Part shown: positions 57,502 through 64,000 of the stretch, piece after piece
How positions within the stretch are numbered: the stretch's first letter is position 1
Layout of the letters: every line of letters begins with the position of its first letter
Source of the DNA: Corynebacterium bovis DSM 20582 = CIP 54.80
Lineage (GTDB): Bacteria > Actinomycetota > Actinomycetes > Mycobacteriales > Mycobacteriaceae
Length of the DNA stretch: 64,000 bases
Assembly: GCF_030408615.1 (NCBI RefSeq)
Contig: NZ_CP047187.1
Span: forward strand, 2,294,001 to 2,358,000
Reading direction: 5' to 3'
Notes under the pieces: model-generated
What the model was told of the DNA's origin: nothing
What the model saw: only the letters and a program-made list of their open reading frames with translations
Database searches by the model: none
Position numbers and translations under genes: made by a program

Positions 57502-58311
57502 CTACTTCACGGCGCCGTCGGTGACCTCGTCGATCCAGGGCTTGAGGCCGTGGAGGGTGACGAAGTAGGAGTCGACGGCGTTCGCCTCGGAGAACATGCC
57601 GATGAGCTTGCCGTCCTTGAAGACGGGCGCGCCGGTGTAGCGGTTGGTCTGCATGCCCTCGGTGATGCCGCGGCCCTGCTCGAGCTTCGGGCCGCGGAAG
57701 GCCACGGTGCCCTTGCCGCCGTTGTCGTCGACGGAGAGCACGGGGATGGACCACGCCTCGGGGCCGTTGTCGGTGTAGACCATGACCTGCACCGTGTCGC
57801 CGACCTTCGGGGTCTCGTCGGAGATCTCGGCGGAGGGCTGGCGGGTCGGGCTGTCGAGCTCGACGAGCCCGGACGCGACGCTGCCCTTCTCCAGGTTGCC
57901 GTGGTAGGTCTCCTTGATGTCGCTGGACCAGCCCTCGGGGAAGGACGCGGTCTTCGCGGTGCGGATCTCCTGGCTGTCACCGGTCGTGCAGGTGGAGTCC
58001 GTGAGGACCCACGTCGGCGCGATCTGGACGCCGTGGCAGCGGGTGAGGCCGTCGAGGTAGCTCACCGTGGCGACGCCGAGGCCCTCGGGCATCGGGGAGA
58101 CGGTGACGTCGCCGGCGGCGGACGAGGAACCGTGGGTGTGGCCGTGGTCGTGGTCGTGGGCGAGGGAGCCCGCGAGCTGGGACGAGCCGGCGGCGACGTC
58201 GTCGGAGGACGGGGCGGGGTGGGCGGACGCCGGGCCGGCGAGGACCGCGGCGGCGGTGAGGCCGGCGAGGGCGAGGGCGACGGGACGGACGATTGTGCGT
58301 GAACGGGTCAT
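57502..58311 (-). CDS. Secreted trypsin-fold pseudoprotease with His-rich segment
   Basis: This 269-residue protein has a signal peptide (residues 1-30, ending ASA). A His/Asp-rich segment HDHDHGHTHG (about 52-61) may bind metal. The chymotrypsin-like fold is visible as TRCHGVQIAPTWVLTDSTC, where the catalytic AAHC is DSTC (Thr107 instead of His). The expected DxALV is VASGLVEL and the expected GDSGGP is RYTGAPVF (Thr226 instead of Ser). All three triad residues are therefore missing while the disulfide Cys pair and core strands remain. AGGAG precedes the ATG. Probably a binding or scaffold protein. Confidence 0.78.
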   Translation of the reverse strand: MTRSRTIVRPVALALAGLTAAAVLAGPASAHPAPSSDDVAAGSSQLAGSLAHDHDHGHTHGSSSAAGDVTVSPMPEGLGVATVSYLDGLTRCHGVQIAPTWVLTDSTCTTGDSQEIRTAKTASFPEGWSSDIKETYHGNLEKGSVASGLVELDSPTRQPSAEISDETPKVGDTVQVMVYTDNGPEAWSIPVLSVDDNGGKGTVAFRGPKLEQGRGITEGMQTNRYTGAPVFKDGKLIGMFSEANAVDSYFVTLHGLKPWIDEVTDGAVK

Positions 58312-58476
58312 GCAGACATCTCCTACTTGTTGAAAGTCATGTTCATTTAAGAACCTAGCCCCTCTCGGACACCTGTGCCGGACGGGCCGGCCGCCGACAC
58401 CCCCGTCGTCGCCGTCGTCCCAGGTCAGCGCACACCCGGACCCGACCGTGACGGACCCCCCGACCCGACCCGGCGT

Positions 58477-58492
58477 TATGCTCGACGGTATG
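58477..58492 (+). promoter_or_regulatory. Leaderless promoter for the DUF3054 gene
   Basis: TATGCT (58477-58482) is 7 bases before the A of the ATG at 58490, and no ribosome-binding site is visible. This is the standard arrangement for leaderless actinobacterial mRNAs. Confidence 0.6.
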
Positions 58493-58969
58493 TCTGAATC
58501 CGCGCAACCCGATCACCCCGATCGCACCGACCACCCGGCCCGCCCCGCGCGCACCGACCGCACCGGCACCCCGGACGCGGCCGCGCCCACCCTGCTCACG
58601 GCCGGTCTGAGCCGGGGGGCGGCCGTCGCCGCGGACGTCATCGCCGTCCTCGTCTTCGCCCTCCTGGCCCGGATCGCGCACAACTCCCCCGAGCTGCCGC
58701 TGTCCGTCGGCGGCTGGATCAGCACCGCCTGGCCGTTCGTCCTCGGCACGCTCATCGCGTGGGGGCTGCTCGCCGCCGGGGTCCTCCGGCCCGCCCGGGG
58801 CACGGTCGTGCTCATCTGGCTGTCCACCGTCGTCGTCGGTCTCGTCGTGTGGGGCATCCGGCACACCCAGGTCCCCCACTGGTCCTTCATGATCGTCGCG
58901 GCCGTCACCTCCGCGATCCTGCTGTTCGGGTGGAGGCTCATCTCCGCCCGGCTGCACCGGCGCCCGTGA
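58490..58969 (+). CDS. DUF3054 membrane protein
   Basis: This 159-residue protein has a Pro/Asp/Arg-rich cytoplasmic start (1-38) and four helices (DVIAVLVFALLARIAHN, TAWPFVLGTLIAWGLLAAG, GTVVLIWLSTVVVGLVVWGI and FMIVAAVTSAILLFGWRLI). Pattern and size fit DUF3054, whose function is unknown. The stop overlaps the MFS start (GTGA). Confidence 0.85.
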   Translation: MSESAQPDHPDRTDHPARPARTDRTGTPDAAAPTLLTAGLSRGAAVAADVIAVLVFALLARIAHNSPELPLSVGGWISTAWPFVLGTLIAWGLLAAGVLRPARGTVVLIWLSTVVVGLVVWGIRHTQVPHWSFMIVAAVTSAILLFGWRLISARLHRRP

Positions 58970-60183
58970 CCCGCCCCGGCGACGCGGGCCTCACCCCCGC
59001 CGACCCCGGATACCGCCGACTCACCGTCGGGGCCCTGTGCGCGGGCCTCGCCAGCTTCTCCGCCCTCTACGCCACGCAGGCGCTCCTGCCGACGCTCACC
59101 GACCGCCTCGGCGTCACGCCGGCCACCGCCGCGCTCACCGTCTCGGCGACGACGGGGGCGCTCGCGCTCGCCGTCGTCCCCGCGGGCATCCTCGCCGAGC
59201 GCATCGGCCGCCGCCGCACCCTCCGGTGGTCCGTCCTCACCGCGACCGCCCTCACGATGCTGCTCGCCCTCGCCCCCGGGATCCGCACCCTCATCGTCCT
59301 CCGGGCCGTGCAGGGTGTCGCCGTCGCCGGGGTGCCCGCGGTCATCATGGTCCACCTCACCGAGGAGGTCGACCGGGCGCACCTGCCGGCGATCATGGGC
59401 CGCTACGTCGCCGGGACGACCGTCGGCGGGCTCATGGGGCGGCTCATCCCCTCCGGGGTGCTCGCCGTCGCCGACTGGCGGGCCGCGCTGCTCGTCAGCG
59501 GCGCGGTCGCGTTCGTCGCGGGCGTCGTGTGCGCCCGGGCGCTCCCCGCGCAGCGCCGCTGGGACCCGGACCGGGTGGACCTGCGCGCCGAGGTCGCCGC
59601 GTTCCGTCGGCACTGGGCCACACCCCGGCTCGCCGCCCTGTTCGTCCTCCCCTTCCTCCTCATGGGCGTCTTCGTCTCCCTCTACAACTTCCTCGGCTAC
59701 CGCCTCGGCGACCGGTTCGGCCTGCCGGAGGCGCTCGCCGGCCTCGTGTTCGTGCTCTACCTCTCCGGCACGTGGTCCGCGGCCCGGGCGGGGGCGTTCG
59801 TCGAGCGTTTCGGCTCCGGGCGCGTGACCGTCGCCGGGTCGGCGGTCGGGGTCGTGGGGCTGCTCGTCCTCCTCCTGCCGTCGGTGGTGACGACGGTCCT
59901 CGGCGCGCTGCTCGTCACCGCCGCGTTCTTCGCGGTGCACTCGACGGCCTCCGCGCTCGTCGGGCGGACGGCCCGGCGGGACCGGCCGGAGGCGTCGTCG
60001 ATGTACGTGATGTGCTACTACGTGGGGTCGTGCGTCATCGGGTGGAGCTCCGGGCACGTCCTCGACCTCGGGTGGTCCGCGCTGGTCATCTGGCTGACGG
60101 TCCTCCAGGCGGCCGCCCTGCTGCTCTGCGTGTGGCTCGCGTCCACATCTGGTACACAGGTCCGGGAACGGTCGGGGGACTGA
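58966..60183 (+). CDS. MFS transporter (YnfM-like efflux type)
   Basis: The transporter is 405 residues from the GTG at 58966, overlapping the upstream stop by 4 bases. Twelve helices can be traced. The motif A-like loop is LAERIGRRRTLRW, and YNFLGYRLGDRFGLPEALAGLVF is typical of YnfM/AraJ-type drug and metabolite exporters. Substrate unknown. An open frame extends further upstream within DUF3054 but is a shadow. Confidence 0.88.
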   Translation: MTRPGDAGLTPADPGYRRLTVGALCAGLASFSALYATQALLPTLTDRLGVTPATAALTVSATTGALALAVVPAGILAERIGRRRTLRWSVLTATALTMLLALAPGIRTLIVLRAVQGVAVAGVPAVIMVHLTEEVDRAHLPAIMGRYVAGTTVGGLMGRLIPSGVLAVADWRAALLVSGAVAFVAGVVCARALPAQRRWDPDRVDLRAEVAAFRRHWATPRLAALFVLPFLLMGVFVSLYNFLGYRLGDRFGLPEALAGLVFVLYLSGTWSAARAGAFVERFGSGRVTVAGSAVGVVGLLVLLLPSVVTTVLGALLVTAAFFAVHSTASALVGRTARRDRPEASSMYVMCYYVGSCVIGWSSGHVLDLGWSALVIWLTVLQAAALLLCVWLASTSGTQVRERSGD

Positions 60184-60312
60184 CGGGCCACGCGGTCCGA
60201 CGGCCCCCCGCCGGCCGGTCACCGGCGCCCGGTTCCCCGGGTCGCAGCACCCTCCGACCACTGTTTTCCCGGCGATTTCACGCCGTTTTCCCGCGGGCGG
60301 GCCGCGTCGGGT

Positions 60313-60349
60313 TAGCATGAGGGCTAGTTAGGGCCTGAAAAACTAACTA
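60313..60349 (+). promoter_or_regulatory. TAGTTAG/CTAACTA inverted repeat before the DUF6230 gene
   Basis: TAGTTAG (60325-60331) and CTAACTA (60343-60349) form a perfect 7-bp inverted repeat with an 11-base spacer. It lies right after TTAGCAT (60312-60318), a possible -10. It lies about 100 bases before the ATG at 60449, in an AT-rich island. Likely operator, or an mRNA leader hairpin. Confidence 0.5.
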
Positions 60350-60448
60350 CCACCGGATGCAGCGGTCAATGACCCTTCCTGCCCCTGCGCCCCCGGAACC
60401 ACGTCACACGACCACGTCACACGACGACGTTCGCACAGGAGACACATC

Positions 60449-61018
60449 ATGGGACACATCAGACGACTGCGGTTCGCCGGCATCATGGCCGTGGGCCTGC
60501 TCACGGCCGGCGGCATGGGGGTCGCCATGGCCCAGGGCGGCATCGCCGCCAACCTCGCCCTCTCCAACACGATCTTCACGCAGCAGGTCGGCGGGCTCGA
60601 AGGCAAGGGCTTCACCCTCTTCGTGGACAAGGAGAGCATGGAGAGCGGGGACATCGCCGTGTCCCGCCTCCGCATCTCCGACGCGACGGTGACGGACATG
60701 TGCATGTCCGCGCCGATCAAGATCCCCGGCGTCGGCGACAAGAAGTTCCAGATGTTCGTCCCCGGCGCGGGGACGACGGCGACGAACCTCGTCATCGGTG
60801 CGAAGGACATGGCCGGTTCCCTGACGCTGACGAAGCCGCAGATCGGCGTGGACGCCCAGCAGCTGTCCGACCAGGCCCAGCCGGGCTCGTTCGGCCTGAC
60901 GTCCCAGACGGTCGAGGCGGTCAACCAGACGATCCACGCGTCGTCCATCGCCGCCGACAAGCTCACCGCCGCCGGCGGCCAGATCTCGATCGTGGACAGT
61001 GACGGCGGTGAGTGCTGA
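60449..61018 (+). CDS. DUF6230 secreted/membrane-associated protein
   Basis: This 189-residue protein has an N-terminal signal or anchor (RRLRFAGIMAVGLLTAGGMGVAMAQGGIAANLALSN). The body GKGFTLFVDKES, ISDATVTDMCMSAPIKIPGVGDKKFQM and NLVIGAKDM matches the DUF6230 family (often mislabelled cholesterol esterase in Streptomyces). Two Cys (DMCMS and the C-terminal GGEC). Its stop overlaps the start of the DUF6114 gene, as usual for this pair. Function unknown. Confidence 0.85.
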   Translation: MGHIRRLRFAGIMAVGLLTAGGMGVAMAQGGIAANLALSNTIFTQQVGGLEGKGFTLFVDKESMESGDIAVSRLRISDATVTDMCMSAPIKIPGVGDKKFQMFVPGAGTTATNLVIGAKDMAGSLTLTKPQIGVDAQQLSDQAQPGSFGLTSQTVEAVNQTIHASSIAADKLTAAGGQISIVDSDGGEC

Positions 61019-61751
61019 CCCCTCAGCAACACCCCGCCCCACCGACGGCACGCCCGCTGACGGCACGCCCGCCGACGGCGTCCCCACCGACCGGGTGACC
61101 CCGGACACGGGGACGGCCCTCGACACGACGGAGGTCGACGGCCGGCCGGTCCCGGACGCCACGGACGCCACGGAGGCCCCGGAGACCGACGGCGCCGCGC
61201 CGGCGGCCGGGACGACCGCCGCCGCGCCGTCGCTCGAGCGGACGAACCGCGGGTTCACCCGCTGGCGCCGGTCGCGGCCCTTCGGCGCCGGCCTGCTCAT
61301 GATCCTCGCGGGTGCCGTCATGCTCATGCCGGCCTACCTGTCGCTCGAGATCTCGAACATCAAGGTCCAGATCTCGACGATGTCGGGGGTCTCGACGCTG
61401 CTCATCGGCATCCTCCTCATCGTCTGCGGACTCATGACGTGGTTCCGCGGCGAGGGGCGCATCCTCACCGGCGTCACGGCGATGATCCTCGCGATCGTCG
61501 CGCTGCCGACATCGAACCTCGGCGGCTTCCTCCTCGGCACGATCCTCGCCCTCATCGGCGGCGCCCTCGCGCTGTCGTGGACGGAGTCGGAGCGGTCGCG
61601 GGACCGCCGACGCCGCGCCGACGCGCAGGCCGCGGCCCAGGCCGACGCGCAGGCCGCGGCGCAGCCGGACGCCCCCGCAGGTCAGACCGCGGCGCAGTCC
61701 GTCCCGGCCGGCCGGGCCGCGGACGCCACCCCCGCCCCCGGCACGGACTGA
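61008..61751 (+). CDS. DUF6114 membrane protein
   Basis: The protein is 247 residues from the GTG at 61008; a GTG three codons earlier (60999) is also possible. An acidic/Pro-rich start (1-75) precedes RWRRSRPFGAGLLMILAGAVMLMPAYLSLEI. Three further helices follow (VSTLLIGILLIVCGLMTWF, LTGVTAMILAIVALPTSNL, and GFLLGTILALIGGALALSW) and the end is an Ala/Gln-rich tail. DUF6230-DUF6114 pairs recur in actinobacteria and are probably a two-part membrane system. Confidence 0.85.
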   Translation: MSADPSATPRPTDGTPADGTPADGVPTDRVTPDTGTALDTTEVDGRPVPDATDATEAPETDGAAPAAGTTAAAPSLERTNRGFTRWRRSRPFGAGLLMILAGAVMLMPAYLSLEISNIKVQISTMSGVSTLLIGILLIVCGLMTWFRGEGRILTGVTAMILAIVALPTSNLGGFLLGTILALIGGALALSWTESERSRDRRRRADAQAAAQADAQAAAQPDAPAGQTAAQSVPAGRAADATPAPGTD

Positions 61752-61778
61752 CCCCCCAAGTACAACCGGCCCCACGGC

Positions 61779-61817
61779 GACGGCCCCGCCCACCCCCCAC
61801 AGGTGGACGGGGCCGTC
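61779..61817. terminator. Bidirectional terminator between DUF6114 and the next convergent gene
   Basis: GACGGCCCCGCCCACC (61779-61794) pairs with GGTGGACGGGGCCGTC (61802-61817) with a single mismatch and a 7-base loop. Confidence 0.85.
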
Positions 61818-61871
61818 GTCACGGAACCCGGTGGTGACGGCGGCGCACACGGCCCGCCGTCAGCGGCGCGG

Positions 61872-62408
61872 TCACGCGGTCGGCGCCTGGGCCTCCGCGT
61901 TCGAGCCCGTGGGCACCTCGGCGGTGCCGGTGAGGCCGCTGTCCGTCGTGACGGTGACGCGGTAGACGTCACCGCCGTCGTCGGGCGCGCCGATGGACGT
62001 CGGCAGCGTGAGCTCGCCGGTGAGCACCGCGGCATCCGCCGCCGGGAGGAGCTCACCCTCCACACCGAAGTTCGTCGTGACGTGGGCGTGGGCGTCGTCG
62101 CCGCCGGGGGCGGCCGTGACGGCGAGGGACCCGCCCGGCTTGAGCAGGCCGTCGACGGTGACACCGGTCGTGCCCGCGGCCTCGTCGGCCGTCGGGAGCG
62201 ACGCCGGGTCGACGGCCGGGGCGGCCGGGGCCTCGACGACCGCCGGGGCCGGGTCGGCCGCCGGGGTCTCGGCACCGGCGACGGCCCCGCCGGCGACCCC
62301 GCCGAGGCCGAGGGCCAGCGCGGCGGCGGCGCCGGTGCCCGCCAGGATGCGGCGGGTGCGGGTCGCGCGGGTGGTACGGGTGGTGGACGTCATCGTGGCG
62401 TCGGTCAT
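61872..62408 (-). CDS. Small secreted protein of unknown function
   Basis: This 178-residue protein has a signal peptide with an Arg-rich n-region (RTTRATRTRRILAGTGAAAALALGLGG, cleaved near AGA). An Ala/Pro linker (about 45-75) leads to a beta-rich domain (TTGVTVDGLLKPGGSLAVTAAPGG, TTNFGVEGELLPAADAAVLTGELTLPTS, YRVTVTTDSGLTGTAEV). No Cys. A second ATG five codons in is an alternative start. It may be a cell-surface or secreted structural protein. Confidence 0.7.
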   Translation of the reverse strand: MTDATMTSTTRTTRATRTRRILAGTGAAAALALGLGGVAGGAVAGAETPAADPAPAVVEAPAAPAVDPASLPTADEAAGTTGVTVDGLLKPGGSLAVTAAPGGDDAHAHVTTNFGVEGELLPAADAAVLTGELTLPTSIGAPDDGGDVYRVTVTTDSGLTGTAEVPTGSNAEAQAPTA

Positions 62409-62700
62409 GATGTGATCCTCGCTCTCTGCTCTGTGGTCGTCCGGTCGTGCGGCCGGTGGGGTCCGGGGACCCCGTCGCCCGGTCCCGGCCCGGTCGGGGT
62501 GACCCGTCCGGCGGGCACCGGGGCGGTGCGGCCGCGACCGCGGCTCTCCGTCGCGGTCTGTTGTGTCTGTGACGGGAACGGCCCCGGCGTTACAGGGGCG
62601 GTGCGGATCCCGGCGCGGATCCCGGCGCGAGCAGCGGCCACCCCGGGCCGGTCCGGGCCGGTCACCGCAGGTCAGCTCCGGTCCCGGAGCGACCGGACGG
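62409..62700. other. Intergenic region right of the small secreted protein
   Basis: This 292-base GC-rich stretch should hold the promoter of the minus-strand secreted protein. The only AT-richer part is near 62550-62570. Tandem GGATCCCGGCGC (62607-62630) is present. No clear promoter or RNA was found. Confidence 0.4.
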
Positions 62701-63972
62701 TCAGTGGCACGTCATGTCGTACGTGCGCGCGTCCGCGCCGGCCCCGCCGGCCGGCTCCCCCGCCCCGGCCGCGTCCCCCGCCCCGGCGCCCGGGTCCGCG
62801 GGGTCGCGGGCGGCGTCGTCCCCCTCCACCCGCAACCGGGTGTAGACGGTGAGGTTGTAGCCGCAGGACCGGCGGGTGTCGGCCGTGACCCGCACCCGGT
62901 GCGGGCGGACGGTGCTGTCCGCGCACGACGGGTCGCAGTCGTTGGCCCATTCCGTGCCGGTGGCCGTGGCCCGGGGCGACCCCCACCCGGTCCACGTGAG
63001 GTCGCTGAGCCGGTCGTTGTTGTCGCCGCAGGCGAGGCTCACCGACCGCGGCCCCTCGGTCCCGACGACGTTGACGCAGTCGACGATCCCGGCGGCGTCG
63101 ACGGTCGTCGTCACCCCGTCGGCGACGAGCCCCCGGACCTGCGTCAACTGCCCGGTCGCGGGGAGGAACGTCATGTCGAGCCCGCTCGGCCCGTTGGTCA
63201 CGGTGGCGGTCGCGTCGTCCCCCGACCCCGGCCGGGCGGTGACGGTGTTGCCCGGCGCGTCGGCGACGATGAGGTACAGCTCCCGCTGCTGGTCACCGGC
63301 GAGGCCCGGGGTGGTGAGGAGCCCGACGGCCCCGCGCACGACGTCGTCACCCCAGTGCGCGCGGATGAGCTCCGTGAGCCGCGCCCGGTCCGCCCCGGTC
63401 CGGCGCAGGTCGGCGAGGTCGATCTCCCCGGTCGGGGTGACGACCGCGGGGGTGCCCGCGGCGGCCTGCCGCTGCCGGGTGTCGGCGAGGGCGCGCAGCG
63501 CGGGGCTCAGGCGGTCGGTGGTGGTCACCGTGACGCGGGCCGTGCCGCCGTCGCGCCCGACCTGGGTCGTGGTGACGACGCTGCCCGTCGCGTCCGCGTC
63601 CGTCCGCCCCTGGTAGTCCCGCGCGGTGGGGGGCACGTCCCCGTCCGCGCGCCGGTCGACGGCCTGCGCGGTGGAGGTGAGCAGGTCCGCGGCGCCGGCC
63701 TCGGGGGTCGCGGAGTCGCGGAGCCCGGGGACGGCGACGACCGCGCCGACGACGAGGACCACGGCGGCCGCCGCCGCGAGCAGGCCGCGGGCCACCGGGG
63801 TGCGCCGGCGCGTCCCGGGTGCCCGGCCGTCACCGCCGGTCCGGCCGCGCAGGCGGCGGGCGCGCCGGTGGGCGTCGAGCGGCACGGGGGCATCGCCGGT
63901 GGCTCCACCGGACGGGACATCGCCGGTGGCGTCACCGGACGGGGCAGCGCCGCCGGCCCCACCGGCCGTCAC
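62701..63972 (-). CDS. Single-pass membrane protein with C-terminal Cys-rich domain (possibly partial at 5' end)
   Basis: The protein is 423 residues from a GTG at 63972, but the frame stays open to the window edge, so the true start may lie outside. A Gly/Ala-rich cytoplasmic tail is followed by one helix (VARGLLAAAAAVVLVVGAVVAV). An external domain of the type seen after ECF sigma genes (CU044_5270-like: LLTSTAQAVDRRADGDV, RLTELIRAHWGDD, LYLIVADAPG) follows. The C-terminus LTWTGWGSPRATATGTEWANDCDPSCADSTVRPHRVRV is a widespread actinobacterial secreted module with conserved NDCxPxCA. If an ECF sigma gene lies just right of the window, it would be the partner. Confidence 0.75.
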   Translation of the reverse strand: MTAGGAGGAAPSGDATGDVPSGGATGDAPVPLDAHRRARRLRGRTGGDGRAPGTRRRTPVARGLLAAAAAVVLVVGAVVAVPGLRDSATPEAGAADLLTSTAQAVDRRADGDVPPTARDYQGRTDADATGSVVTTTQVGRDGGTARVTVTTTDRLSPALRALADTRQRQAAAGTPAVVTPTGEIDLADLRRTGADRARLTELIRAHWGDDVVRGAVGLLTTPGLAGDQQRELYLIVADAPGNTVTARPGSGDDATATVTNGPSGLDMTFLPATGQLTQVRGLVADGVTTTVDAAGIVDCVNVVGTEGPRSVSLACGDNNDRLSDLTWTGWGSPRATATGTEWANDCDPSCADSTVRPHRVRVTADTRRSCGYNLTVYTRLRVEGDDAARDPADPGAGAGDAAGAGEPAGGAGADARTYDMTCH

Positions 63973-64000
63973 GTCGCCGCCGGTCGCGGCCGCGCCGGCC

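Overview
This window is chromosomal DNA of a very high-GC actinobacterium, most likely a Corynebacterium (C. bovis-like GC content is a guess from base composition only). The evidence is the gene set and order. An Rv0338c-type Fe-S oxidoreductase sits next to an alanine/aspartate aminotransferase, dnaK-grpE, UDP-glucose dehydrogenase and dcd. A second block has GTP-type PEP carboxykinase, trmB, a NYN protein, an MmpL3-type mycolate exporter and a YbhN-like protein. Both blocks recall the Mycobacterium tuberculosis Rv0204-Rv0352 neighbourhood and its corynebacterial counterparts. No phage, insertion sequence, CRISPR array or rRNA was seen. There is one tRNA-Gly(CCC).

Layout, left to right. (1) 1-3.9 kb: heat-shock genes dnaK-grpE and the start of dnaJ on the minus strand. 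An opposite-strand orphan gene separates grpE from dnaJ, and HAIR-like HspR operators lie before both dnaJ and dnaK. (2) 4-11.4 kb: a serine-less alpha/beta hydrolase, an Fe-S oxidoreductase with a long Ala/Pro tail, a repeat-rich membrane protein and an aminotransferase. (3) 11.5-15.4 kb: a YibE/F membrane protein translationally coupled to a histidine kinase, then a tiny secreted two-cysteine peptide with its own strong promoter, then the response regulator. (4) 15.9-22.7 kb: udgA, a compatible-solute-type ABC transporter operon (ATPase, two permeases, lipoprotein), dcd, tRNA-Gly and a PfpI/DJ-1 protein. (5) 23-32 kb: a secretory and cell-envelope island with an LAxTG surface protein, three paralogous secreted proteins of an apparently undescribed paired-cysteine beta-rich family, a VanW-type protein and a GH3 lipoprotein. 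(6) 32-35 kb: a universal stress protein, a small membrane protein, DUF3068 and DUF4253. (7) 35.4-40.9 kb: a visibly lower-GC two-gene cassette next to a large ALF-repeat polymorphic toxin whose 5' part is broken by an in-frame stop. (8) 41-50 kb: fadA-fadB, DedA, Hsp31-like HchA, acetolactate decarboxylase and PEP carboxykinase. (9) 50-57 kb: low-complexity proteins, trmB-NYN and the mmpL3 locus. (10) 57.5-64 kb: a secreted trypsin-fold pseudoprotease, DUF3054, an MFS exporter, DUF6230/DUF6114 and secreted or membrane proteins at the right edge.

The main candidates for undescribed biology are the secreted paired-cysteine protein cluster (25.4-28.2 kb), the kinase / secreted peptide / regulator module (13.0-15.4 kb) and the broken ALF toxin with two tandem putative immunity genes (35.4-40.9 kb). 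Other points are a dispersed hairpin repeat, a shared GTAGAC-N4-GTCTAC palindrome, two enzyme folds that have lost their catalytic residues, and repeated low-complexity expansions inside conserved genes. All assignments come from reading the sequence; no database search was run.
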